The notes under the pieces: model-generated
What the model was told of the DNA's origin: nothing
The model's database searches: none
The model's input: only the letters and a program-made list of their open reading frames with translations
In this document: positions 7,713 to 15,084 of the stretch, one piece after another
Layout: every line of letters begins with the position of its first letter
Numbering within the stretch: the stretch's first letter is position 1
NCBI RefSeq assembly: GCF_003415675.1
Contig: NZ_QFZK01000025.1
Coordinates: 1 to 46,590 of the forward strand
Reading direction: 5' to 3'
Length of the DNA: 46,590 nt
Source of the DNA: Rhodoferax lacus
GTDB lineage: Bacteria > Pseudomonadota > Gammaproteobacteria > Burkholderiales > Burkholderiaceae_C
Program-made: the position numbers and the translations under genes

Positions 7713-8483
7713 ATGGCAATCGATGGAGTGAACACCGAACTGCTGGCCCGTTACGCCCCCCGCCCGGGACGGCATGCGCTGCTGCCCGATCTGACGCCGC
7801 AACAGCAAGTGGCACTGCAGTGCCGCATGCTGCACCGCGAGGGCTACAACGACCACATCGCCGGCCACATCACGGTGCGCCAGGACGACGGAACCTACCT
7901 GGCCAACCCCTGGGAGCTGACCTGGGGCGAATTGACCGCCTCCGATATCCTGCGGCTGGACGCGCAGGGCCGCGTCATCGAAGGCGACTGGAACATCACG
8001 CCGGCCATCAACCTGCACATGGATGTGCATGCAGCGCGCCACGATGTCAGCGTGGTGATCCACAACCATCCCGAATGGGGTTCGGTGTGGTCGGCCGTGG
8101 GGCGTGTTCCGCCCATCTATGACCAGACCTCGGCCCTGGTTGATACCGACCCGGTGCGCTACGACGAGTACCGCGGCACGGTGGAGGACGGCACCCTGGG
8201 CCGTGCCGCAGCCGACGCCCTGGGCCCCCACAAGTGGGCGCTGCTGGCCAACCACGGCGTGCTCTTGGTGGCCAATGGCCTGCGCCAGGCGCACCTGCGG
8301 GCCATCACGCTGGAGTGGCGTTGCCGCATGGCTTGGCGCGTGGAGCTGCTGGGCGGCGGCACACCCCTGCCCGCAGCCGTGGCCACCGAGACCGGGCAGC
8401 GCACCGACGCCAATGGCTTTCCCTTCCTGTGGGAAGCCATGGCCCGCGAGGAAATCCGCCGCGACCCCAGCGTCCTGGAATAA
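7713..8483 (+). CDS. Class II aldolase/adducin-family protein
   Basis: This 256-residue protein has the fold of L-fuculose-phosphate aldolase. Metal-binding histidines are visible at 117 and 119 in VIHNHPEWGSVW and at 181 in LLANHGVLLV. The segment NPWELTWGELTASDIL matches the family block before the strand leading to the metal site. Members carry out retro-aldol cleavage or related decarboxylation and epimerisation with Zn2+ or another divalent metal. The ATG at 7713 has AAGGAG at 7701-7706. It lies 42 nt after the dioxygenase and about 4 nt before the next gene, so co-translation is likely. The substrate is unknown. Close relatives in databases are often annotated only as class II aldolase/adducin. 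Confidence 0.85.
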   Translation: MAIDGVNTELLARYAPRPGRHALLPDLTPQQQVALQCRMLHREGYNDHIAGHITVRQDDGTYLANPWELTWGELTASDILRLDAQGRVIEGDWNITPAINLHMDVHAARHDVSVVIHNHPEWGSVWSAVGRVPPIYDQTSALVDTDPVRYDEYRGTVEDGTLGRAAADALGPHKWALLANHGVLLVANGLRQAHLRAITLEWRCRMAWRVELLGGGTPLPAAVATETGQRTDANGFPFLWEAMAREEIRRDPSVLE

Positions 8484-8487
8484 AGGA

Positions 8488-9423
8488 GTGCGCAAGCCCG
8501 CTGTGTTGCTGATGGCCCGCCTGCCCGAGGCCTTGGGCGCGCGCCTGCGCGCACGCTTCGACTGCCATGTGGCGGCCGAGCTGGAGGGCGCCGCCCTGCA
8601 GGCACTGGCCCCCACGCTGCGTGGCATGGTGGCCACGGGCGAATCGGTGGTGAGCCGCGAACTGTTGGCCCGTCTGCCGGCGCTGGAGATCATTTCGGTG
8701 CTGGGGGTCGGCTACGACGGCATCGACATGCAGACTGCGCGAGCGCGCGGCATCTGTGTGGCCCACACACCGGGGATCTCAACCGACGACATTGCCGATT
8801 TCGCCATGGCCTTGCTGCTGGGTGCGGCACGCCAGGTGGTCAGCGCCGACCGCTTCGTACGGCGCGGGGACTGGACCACCGGACGCTTCCCGATGACGCA
8901 GCGCGTCTCAGGCAAGCGCCTGGGCATTGTGGGCCTGGGCCGCATCGGCAGCGCGGTGGCGGTGCGTGCACGCGCCTTTGGCATGGACATCGCCTACACC
9001 GGGCGTGCGCCCAAGGCCGATGTGGCCTACCGGTGGTGCAGCGATGCGCAGGGTCTGGCGGCCAGTGTCGACTACCTGGTGGTGTGCGCCAGCGGAGGCG
9101 AGGCCACGCGGGGAATGATTGACGCGGGCGTGCTGGCTGCGCTGGGCCCCAACGGGGTACTGGTCAACGTGGCGCGTGGCTCCCTCGTCGATGAAAACGC
9201 TCTGGTGCAGGCGCTGTGCGAACGCAAAATTCTGGCGGCCGGCCTGGACGTCTTTTGCCACGAGCCGCAGGTGCCTGAGGCCCTGCTGGCGCTGGACAAC
9301 GTGGTGCTGACACCGCATATGGCCAGCACCACCGACGCCACGGTGCAGGCCATGCTGGAGCTGGTGTTTGCCAACCTGGCAGCGCATTTTGATGGGCTGC
9401 CCGTGCTGGCCCCGGTGGGGTAA
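8488..9423 (+). CDS. D-2-hydroxyacid dehydrogenase (glyoxylate/hydroxypyruvate reductase type)
   Basis: This NAD(P)-dependent dehydrogenase of about 311 residues is of the D-isomer family. The Rossmann motif GIVGLGRIGSAVAVRARAFG lies mid-protein. The catalytic trio is recognisable: Arg in VNVARGSLVDE, Glu in CHEPQVPEALL and His in LTPHMAS. Such enzymes interconvert 2-oxoacids and D-2-hydroxyacids in the cytoplasm. The start is uncertain. GTG at 8488 gives an N-terminus typical of the family (RKPAVLLMARLPE), but the ribosome site AAAGGAG runs right into it. GTG at 8503 and ATG at 8512 are alternatives. As third gene of the TetR-divergent operon, it may reduce the product released by the aldolase (inference). 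Confidence 0.85.
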   Translation: MRKPAVLLMARLPEALGARLRARFDCHVAAELEGAALQALAPTLRGMVATGESVVSRELLARLPALEIISVLGVGYDGIDMQTARARGICVAHTPGISTDDIADFAMALLLGAARQVVSADRFVRRGDWTTGRFPMTQRVSGKRLGIVGLGRIGSAVAVRARAFGMDIAYTGRAPKADVAYRWCSDAQGLAASVDYLVVCASGGEATRGMIDAGVLAALGPNGVLVNVARGSLVDENALVQALCERKILAAGLDVFCHEPQVPEALLALDNVVLTPHMASTTDATVQAMLELVFANLAAHFDGLPVLAPVG

Positions 9424-9436
9424 GCCTTGCAGCAGA

Positions 9437-10204
9437 CTAGAAGTTCGGCGCCTCCAGGCCGCCGTCCACACCCAGCACCTTGCCGGTGATCCAGCCCGCA
9501 GCGGGTGAGGCCAGGAACAGCACGGTCGCGGCAATGTCCTCGGGCTGGCCCAGGCGGCCCAGGGGCGTGGTTTTTTCCATGCGCTCGCGCCGCTCGGTGG
9601 TGAGGAAGGGCGCCAGCGCGTCGGTCAGGATGGTGCCGGGCTCAATGGCGTTGATGCGCACCAGCGGGCCAAAGTCCTGTGCCAGGTTGCGCGTGAGCTG
9701 GTTGAGCGCGGCCTTGGCCGCACCATAGGCGCTGAAGTTTTTTTGCGCATAGCGCGCCGCCACCGAGCTGATGTTGACCACCGCACCGCCACCGGCCTCG
9801 CGCATGGCTGGCACGGTCTTCTGGATCAGGGTGTAGGCCGGCACCACGTTCCAGGCCAGCACCTCGGCGAGTGCCGCGCCATCCATCTTCAGCGGGTTGT
9901 TGGGCCCGGCGCCACCGGCGTTGTTGACCAGAATGGTGATGCGCCCCAGCTCAGCCAGGGTGCGCGCCACCACCGCGTCTTGCGCGGCGGCTTCGCTGAT
10001 GTCACCGGCCACCGTGATGGCACGCCGGCCCAGGGCACGAATCTCCTGGGCCACGCGGTCCAGGTCGGCCTGGGTGCGTGCGCACAGCGCCACATCGGCA
10101 CCGGCCTGGGCCAGCATCAGCGCGCAGGCGCGGCCTATGCCCTTGCCGGCACCGGTGACGATGGCCACCTGGCCTTGGAGAGAAAAAAGGGGGCTTGTGT
10201 TCAT
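9437..10204 (-). CDS. hdhA: SDR resembling 7-alpha-hydroxysteroid dehydrogenase
   Basis: This 255-residue classical SDR has TGAGKGIG near residue 17, NNAGGAGP near 95, and the Ser-Tyr-Lys set in NISSVAARYAQ and YGAAK. Several stretches track E. coli 7-alpha-HSDH (HdhA, also 255 residues): NNAGG.GP, the PG.ILTDAL block, TP..RLGQP.DIA, and LF..SPAA.W..G......GG. The reaction would be oxidation of the 7-alpha-hydroxyl of bile acids to a 7-ketone. The in-frame ATG at 10204 is preferred over 10225. It follows the aldehyde dehydrogenase in one operon, with operator site 2 upstream. The 7-alpha assignment rests on motif-level likeness; the steroid context supports it. Confidence 0.68.
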   Translation of the reverse strand: MNTSPLFSLQGQVAIVTGAGKGIGRACALMLAQAGADVALCARTQADLDRVAQEIRALGRRAITVAGDISEAAAQDAVVARTLAELGRITILVNNAGGAGPNNPLKMDGAALAEVLAWNVVPAYTLIQKTVPAMREAGGGAVVNISSVAARYAQKNFSAYGAAKAALNQLTRNLAQDFGPLVRINAIEPGTILTDALAPFLTTERRERMEKTTPLGRLGQPEDIAATVLFLASPAAGWITGKVLGVDGGLEAPNF

Positions 10205-10266
10205 GGGATCGGTGCTTGGTGGCAATGGGATTTAGGCGGCGCGGTCAGGGCATGAGGGCGTCAGGC

Positions 10267-11703
10267 TCAGGGCGTGACGGCGCCACGGATCATCTGCACA
10301 AAGTTGTCGTTATAGGGCGGCAACATGCCCCACTCGCGGCGCGGGTCGTGGCCACCGGCGCTGTAGACGGCGCGTGCGTGGCTGAACTCCAGAAAGCCCT
10401 CGTGTCCGTGGTAGTGGCCCATGCCGGAGGCGCCCACACCGCCAAAGGGCGCGTCGTGCAGGGCCGGGTGCATGGTCACGTCGTTGATGGAGACACCGCC
10501 CGAGAGCGTGTGGTCCAGCACCCACTGCTGCTCGGTGGCATCGTTGCCAAAGTAGTAGAGGGCCAGCGGGCGCTCGCCGGCGTTGAGCTCGGTCACCGCG
10601 TCAGCCAGGGCGCCATAGCTGCGCACCACCAGAGCCGGGCCAAAGATTTCGTGGCTGGCGATCTGGCTGTCCGCTGGGGGGTTCACCACCAGGCGCAGGG
10701 ACATGCGGCGCTGCGCTGCGCCCTCTGCGGTGGGCCAGTCACCGGCCATCAGCACGCGGGCACCGCGCGCCCCGGCATCGGCCACATAGGATTCCACGCG
10801 CGCGAAATGCTGCGCGTTCACCACCGGTGTGACGTCGGCGTTGCCGGCAATGGCGGGGTACTGGTCGGCGTAAAAAGCCTGCAGCCCGGCCAGCAACGCT
10901 TCGAGTTGCGTGGCATGCACCCACACCACATCCGGCGACACGCACAGCTGCCCCGAGTTGAGCGCCTTGCCCACGGCAATGCGCTCGGCCACGCTGCGGA
11001 TGTCGGCGCTCTGCCCCACCAGCACCGGCGATTTGCCGCCCAGCTCCAGGGTGACCGGCACCAGGTTGTGGGCGGCAGCCTGCATCACCCGTTTGCCCAC
11101 GGCGGTGGAGCCGGTAAACACCAGATGGTTCCAGGCCTGCTGCGAGAAATCGGCCGCCACCTCGGGGCCGCCGGTGACCACAGCCAGCTCTTCGGGAGCG
11201 AAGGATTCGGCCACGGCCGCGGCCAGCACGGCAGCGGTCAGCGGCGCAATCTCCGAGGGTTTGAGCACCGCCCGGTTGCCTGCCGCCAGCACACTGGCCA
11301 GCGGTGAGAGCAGGGTGAACAGCGGCGCATTCCAGGTGCCTATGATGCCGACCACACCCTTGGGCTGGTACTTGACCCAGGCCGTGGCGCCAAAGTTGTC
11401 AAAGGGGGAGACGCTGGGGCGGGCTTGGTCGGGCATCCAGGCTTCGAGCTTGTCGCGCGCGTGCTTAAGCGAGGCCAGCGAGCCCACCACATCGTTCATC
11501 ATGGAGAACACCACCGGGCGGCCACCGAAGTCGGCACCCATGGCTTCGCACAGCGCATCGTTGTGCTTGACCAGCAAATCAATCACGCGCTGCAGGCGGT
11601 CCTTGCGCACCGCCGCGCTGACCGGGCCCTCGCTGCGAAAGGCGGCTTGCTGGGCCGCGAGCAGCGTGCTTGCGGAAGAAGAGGTGGCGGCAGGGGTGGA
11701 CAT
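10267..11703 (-). CDS. Aldehyde dehydrogenase, coniferyl-aldehyde dehydrogenase type
   Basis: This 478-residue NAD(P)-dependent aldehyde dehydrogenase has the catalytic Glu220 in VTLELGGKSP and the nucleophile Cys254 in LNSGQLCVSPD. The coenzyme loop FTGST is near residue 197, and APFGGVGASGMGHYHG near the C-terminus is typical of the CalB/FALDH-like subgroup, which oxidises bulky or fatty aldehydes. The ATG at 11703 is chosen because AGGAG lies 5 nt upstream; the longer reading to 11847 would run through the promoter. It is first in the operon with the hdhA-like SDR, with operator site 2 about 81 nt upstream. A role in oxidising a steroid side-chain aldehyde is an attractive inference. Confidence 0.88.
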   Translation of the reverse strand: MSTPAATSSSASTLLAAQQAAFRSEGPVSAAVRKDRLQRVIDLLVKHNDALCEAMGADFGGRPVVFSMMNDVVGSLASLKHARDKLEAWMPDQARPSVSPFDNFGATAWVKYQPKGVVGIIGTWNAPLFTLLSPLASVLAAGNRAVLKPSEIAPLTAAVLAAAVAESFAPEELAVVTGGPEVAADFSQQAWNHLVFTGSTAVGKRVMQAAAHNLVPVTLELGGKSPVLVGQSADIRSVAERIAVGKALNSGQLCVSPDVVWVHATQLEALLAGLQAFYADQYPAIAGNADVTPVVNAQHFARVESYVADAGARGARVLMAGDWPTAEGAAQRRMSLRLVVNPPADSQIASHEIFGPALVVRSYGALADAVTELNAGERPLALYYFGNDATEQQWVLDHTLSGGVSINDVTMHPALHDAPFGGVGASGMGHYHGHEGFLEFSHARAVYSAGGHDPRREWGMLPPYNDNFVQMIRGAVTP

Positions 11704-11783
11704 GAAGGCTCCTGAATAACGGGTGGGTATGCGGGACGACATCGTACCCACGCCACCACGGTAGCAGAGGAGCCAAGGGCGCA

Positions 11784-11803
11784 CTTCGTCCAAAGGGACG
11801 ATG
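11784..11803. promoter_or_regulatory. Steroid-regulon operator site 2
   Basis: CTTCGTC-CAAAGG-GACGATG, in the divergent promoter between the aldehyde dehydrogenase (81 nt away) and the SDR at 11835. Same 7-6-7 geometry as the other sites. Confidence 0.65.
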
Positions 11804-11834
11804 GCAGCGCCCAGGCACGCCTGCACCATGGCGC

Positions 11835-12671
11835 ATGAACCCTGCACACCCTGTTGTATTGATTACCGGCGCCAGCCGTGGAATAGGCGCCGCTGCCGCC
11901 GTGGCCTTTGGCCGGGCACGCTGGCGTGTGGCCATCACCGCGCGCAGCGTGCGTGATGGCGCAGAGCATGCCCACCAGTTGCGCCGCCCCGATGGCAGCC
12001 TGCTCGCGGGCAGCCTGGAGCGCACCGTGCGGGCCGTGCAGGCCACCGGCAGCCCGGTGTTTGCGCATGCCATGGACCTGATGGACACGGCCTCCCTGGA
12101 CCGCGCGCTGGACGCCACCCTGGCGCACTATGGCCGCATCGACCTGCTGATCAACAACGCGGTCTACCAGGACCGCGAGATGAACGCGCTGCTGCTGGAC
12201 CTGGACGATGGCGCCCTGCAGCGCACCTTGCAGGGCAACGTGCTGGCACCGATGCACCTGACGCGCCGCCTGCTGCCCACCCTCATCGCGCAAGGCGGCG
12301 GCCACATCATCAATGTCTGCTCAGGTGCCGGCAAGAATGATCCCCCGGTGCCGGCCGACCAGGGCGGCTGGGGCTTTGCCTACGGCGCCTCCAAAGCGGC
12401 CCTGGCCCGCATGGCCGGTTGCATCAACCGCGAGCTGGGCGCCCAGGGCGTGCGCGCCTGCAGCGTCAACCCCGGACTGGTGAGCACCGAGGCCGTCAAG
12501 ACCACGCTGGGCGACGACGGCGTGCTGGCCCAACGCTATGGCGCCATGCCACCCGAGGCCATTGCGCAAGCACTGCTGTGGCTGGCCAGCGATGCGCGCG
12601 CGCCAGACCTGGCCCGGGGCCCGGGTATGGTGGATTTGCAGGCGCTGGTGAAGCAGTACGCGCTGGCTTAG
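11835..12671 (+). CDS. Short-chain dehydrogenase/reductase, function unassigned
   Basis: This 278-residue SDR has TGASRGIG at about 11-18, INNAV at about 109, NVCSGAGK as the Ser block and FAYGASKAALARM with the Tyr-Lys pair. An extra segment (LRRPDGSLLAGSLERTV) follows the second strand, and the Ser and Tyr blocks are separated by a DPPVPADQGGWG insertion, so it is not one of the standard HSDs. Its start lies only 31 nt from operator site 2, closer than at other promoters. A steroid or carbonyl substrate is inferred from location alone. Confidence 0.82.
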   Translation: MNPAHPVVLITGASRGIGAAAAVAFGRARWRVAITARSVRDGAEHAHQLRRPDGSLLAGSLERTVRAVQATGSPVFAHAMDLMDTASLDRALDATLAHYGRIDLLINNAVYQDREMNALLLDLDDGALQRTLQGNVLAPMHLTRRLLPTLIAQGGGHIINVCSGAGKNDPPVPADQGGWGFAYGASKAALARMAGCINRELGAQGVRACSVNPGLVSTEAVKTTLGDDGVLAQRYGAMPPEAIAQALLWLASDARAPDLARGPGMVDLQALVKQYALA

Positions 12672-12780
12672 GGTAGAAACCGCTGAACCCGGAACCGGAG
12701 TGCTGCAGCTGCCGGCATTGTGGCAAGTCTGCGCTGAAAGCGTGTGTTTAGAACGCTGGCCTTTGGGTGGGTGCGCAGGA

Positions 12781-12836
12781 GGGGTATGCAGGGCGCCGAT
12801 TTGCGGTACCCCGCCATGAGGTGCCCGGCATACCCC
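12781..12836. repeat. Long inverted repeat (17-bp arms, 2 mismatches)
   Basis: The left arm is GGGGTATGCAGGGCGCC (12781-12797) and the right arm is GGTGCCCGGCATACCCC (12820-12836), with a 22-nt loop. One of the two mismatches becomes a G-U pair in RNA. It lies about 225 nt upstream of the Rieske start and has no T-run after it. Candidate regulatory hairpin or protein-binding site. Confidence 0.55.
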
Positions 12837-12982
12837 CTCCCCGCGCAGCGAGTGGAAAAGCCTTATGACTGCAAACGCGGCACAAGAGTCCGGCATACGC
12901 TGCCGTCCTGCCGACTTCTTCAAAGCCGCCTGTTAGGGCAACCTGACCGCGAGCCCACACCGCGCCCGCGCCGGCCGCCTGC

Positions 12983-13002
12983 CCTAGTCCAAACAGGGGA
13001 TG
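12983..13002. promoter_or_regulatory. Steroid-regulon operator site 3 (degenerate)
   Basis: CCTAGTC-CAAACA-GGGGATG. The GTC half and the GATG end are kept but the GAC half is GGG. It is 59 nt before the Rieske start, the same distance as site 1 before etfB. Confidence 0.5.
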
Positions 13003-13061
13003 TTTGAAGTGCCGCGCTGCAGGAATATCCCTGCACAAATCACTTTCAAACAGGAGCACAC

Positions 13062-14177
13062 ATGGCCACTACCAAAGAATACCGCCTCGGTGAATTCACC
13101 TATCCCCGCGGCTGGTTCATGATCGCCGAATCGACCGAACTCGATACCCACAAGCCGCTGGCCGTGCGGTTTTTCGGCAAGGACTTTGCGCTGTACCGCG
13201 GCCGCGCCACCGGCAAGGTGGTGCTGCTCGACGCCTACTGCCCGCACATGAAAACCCACTTGGCAGCACCCAACACCACCAGCTATGTGATCCTGGACGG
13301 CATGGGCACCAATGTCGAAGGCGACGGCATCCGCTGCCCCTACCACGCCTGGCGCTTTGGCGCGGACGGCAAGTGCGACGACATCCCCTACCACCAGGGC
13401 GAAATTCCGGCTGCAGCCTGCGTCAAGAGCTGGACCGTGCTGGAGAGCCTGGGCGCGGTGTGGGTGTGGCATGACCCCGAAGGTGGCGAGCCCGAGTGGG
13501 AGCACCCCAGCATTGCGCAGTGGGACAACCCGCAATGGGTGCAACCCAAGTGGGACCACCTGGGCATCGTCAACCAGCATCCGCAGGAACTGGTGGACAA
13601 CATCTGCGACTACGGCCACCTGAGCCCCATCCACGGCTCCACCGTGGCGCGTTTCGAGAACGAGTTTGCGGGCCACAAGGCCACCCAGCGCCAGTGCGGC
13701 GGACACCGCACGCTGGTCAGCCCCGACGGCGTGAGCGTGGACCTGCACACCATCACCACCTACAACGGCCCCGGCGTTCTGATCTCGGACCTGACCGGCA
13801 TGTACGAAGCCATCATGGTCATCACCCACACGCCGGTGGACGACGGCAATGCCAAGGTGTGGCACAGCCTGCTGGTGCGCGCCACCACCGACAAGCCCGT
13901 GGCCAGCAAGACCGACGCCATCGGCGCAGCGCAATTCCAGGCCATGGCACTGACCGCGTTCCTGCAGGACATCGAGGTGTGGAACTTCAAGGCGCCTTGC
14001 CTCAACGGCCTGTTCATCCCCAGTGACGGCGCCTTCATGAAGGCACGCATCTGGTACAAGCAGTTTTACAACCCGCGCGCCAAGAAGCAGGAGTACCTGG
14101 ACCAGTGCGAGGGTATCTATGTGCCACGCGGTATTCCGGCCTACACGCAAGAGGCACAGGAAGCTGCCACGGCCTGA
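13062..14177 (+). CDS. Rieske non-haem iron oxygenase, KshA-like
   Basis: This 371-residue oxygenase component has a Rieske centre formed by Cys60-Pro-His62 and Cys92-Pro-Tyr-His95. The mononuclear iron site is in ELVDNICDYGHLSPIHG (Asn180, Asp183, His186, His191), with a later Asp303 in LQDIEVWNFK as third ligand, as in KshA. KshA 9-alpha-hydroxylates 3-ketosteroids, which opens ring B. The spacing between the two Rieske pairs is 29 residues instead of the usual 15-17, so the cluster loop holds an insertion. No reductase partner is in the window. Promoter region: operator site 3. A steroid hydroxylase is likely; position 9 specifically is unproven. Confidence 0.8.
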   Translation: MATTKEYRLGEFTYPRGWFMIAESTELDTHKPLAVRFFGKDFALYRGRATGKVVLLDAYCPHMKTHLAAPNTTSYVILDGMGTNVEGDGIRCPYHAWRFGADGKCDDIPYHQGEIPAAACVKSWTVLESLGAVWVWHDPEGGEPEWEHPSIAQWDNPQWVQPKWDHLGIVNQHPQELVDNICDYGHLSPIHGSTVARFENEFAGHKATQRQCGGHRTLVSPDGVSVDLHTITTYNGPGVLISDLTGMYEAIMVITHTPVDDGNAKVWHSLLVRATTDKPVASKTDAIGAAQFQAMALTAFLQDIEVWNFKAPCLNGLFIPSDGAFMKARIWYKQFYNPRAKKQEYLDQCEGIYVPRGIPAYTQEAQEAATA

Positions 14178-14194
14178 TCACCACAGGCCCATGA

Positions 14195-14223
14195 AAAAGA
14201 CCGGCACTGCCGGTCTTTTTTTT
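14195..14223 (+). terminator. Rho-independent terminator after the Rieske gene
   Basis: GACCGGC-ACT-GCCGGTC (14200-14216) is flanked by five A residues on the left and followed by a run of seven T. It is a strong intrinsic terminator 20-40 nt after the stop and may act in both directions. Confidence 0.85.
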
Positions 14224-14297
14224 GCCCCCAAGGAAGTGACTGCGCTGATTGAATGGGACTGCGAGCGCGATACTTCAAGAGGAACGTCTGGCGCTCT

Positions 14298-14672
14298 TCA
14301 CATCACGATCGCTTCGAGGCGGAAAATGCCTGCAGATGCCCGAATCTCTTTCATGTGACCATGGCCTGGAAGCGTCTTGGTCTCTATCGTCACCAGACCG
14401 ACTTTTGCCAACTGGTCAACATCCCGTTTGACGGCGCTGCGATCGCGATGCAGCCGCCCGGCGATGACTGTGATCGAACCTGGTTCACCCTTGACACTGC
14501 GAAACACGTCAAGCCGGCTGGCAGTCAGCAGGCGCAGAAGATCGGCAGGGTCCTCAAAGCTGACCGTGCGCTCCTCTGACACAGTTTGGCCAGCGTCAGC
14601 CAATCGTGCCAAGGCCTTCCCCCGGCGAAAGAACTCCTGTTCGTTGCCTGCTTTAAGGGTGATATTTTTCAT
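14298..14672 (-). CDS. HTH antitoxin-like DNA-binding protein (HVO_A0114-type)
   Basis: This 124-residue protein has a winged-helix region at about 65-110: GEPGSITVIAGRLHRDRSAV, then VDQLAKVGLVTIET. It resembles MarR-like putative DNA-binding proteins found next to TumE/DUF6516 proteins. The N-terminal part (FEDPADLLRLLTASRLDVFR) is typical of that group. Its start overlaps the stop of the upstream gene by 4 nt (ATGA), so the two are translationally coupled. The expected role is antitoxin and autoregulator. It lies downstream of the toxin gene, in reverse of the classical antitoxin-first order. Confidence 0.7.
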   Translation of the reverse strand: MKNITLKAGNEQEFFRRGKALARLADAGQTVSEERTVSFEDPADLLRLLTASRLDVFRSVKGEPGSITVIAGRLHRDRSAVKRDVDQLAKVGLVTIETKTLPGHGHMKEIRASAGIFRLEAIVM

Positions 14673-14965
14673 GGTGTGCTCCTGAGTGCAGTCCAGTCGG
14701 CCTGGAACTGATCTTCAATGTCCTCAAAACCAGTGAACTCAACCGCAGCCACAACGCCGAAATAGTGCCGGTGGTGATAGCCATGTTGGTTGTCATAACC
14801 AACCACGCGTCCGTTGTCGCCAGCGTGCAAGGCGTAGTTGACATATGCAAGGTTGTAACGCGTCACCTGACCTTGCGCATCAACCCAAATTTCACGTCGA
14901 AGCTGACCATTCCCCCGCTTGTGCGTGATGTGGTGCGTATCGTCAACAATTTTTCGATCAGCCAT
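14669..14965 (-). CDS. TumE/DUF6516-type putative toxin
   Basis: This 98-residue protein begins MADRKIVDDTHHITH and has a WVDAQGQVTRYNLAYVNYAL segment, a YDNQHGYHHRHYFG segment rich in His and Tyr, and EDIEDQFQADW near the end. This matches the general pattern of small TumE-family proteins annotated as toxin components. The start at 14965 is chosen by fit to the family; no strong ribosome site is seen, and an in-frame ATG at 14992 is possible. It is paired with the HTH gene that follows. The pair interrupts the steroid cluster and is probably a mobile insertion. Activity is unproven. Confidence 0.62.
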   Translation of the reverse strand: MADRKIVDDTHHITHKRGNGQLRREIWVDAQGQVTRYNLAYVNYALHAGDNGRVVGYDNQHGYHHRHYFGVVAAVEFTGFEDIEDQFQADWTALRSTP

Positions 14966-15084
14966 GATGAATATTATCACGGCTGACACCATGGCATGGT
15001 TGGATTTGTCGGACTGGTTGGTCGGCTGCAGGGCCCATGACACGGGACCCAAAATCAGCTCCGTCACGTGACTATGGGCGCCGC

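Larger units (their letters stand above)
12672..13061. other. Non-coding leader region before the Rieske gene
   Basis: This is 390 bp with no supportable gene on either strand. It contains a long imperfect hairpin (12781-12836) and a degenerate operator (12983-13002). Short readings across it have no ribosome site or recognisable product. Confidence 0.6.
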
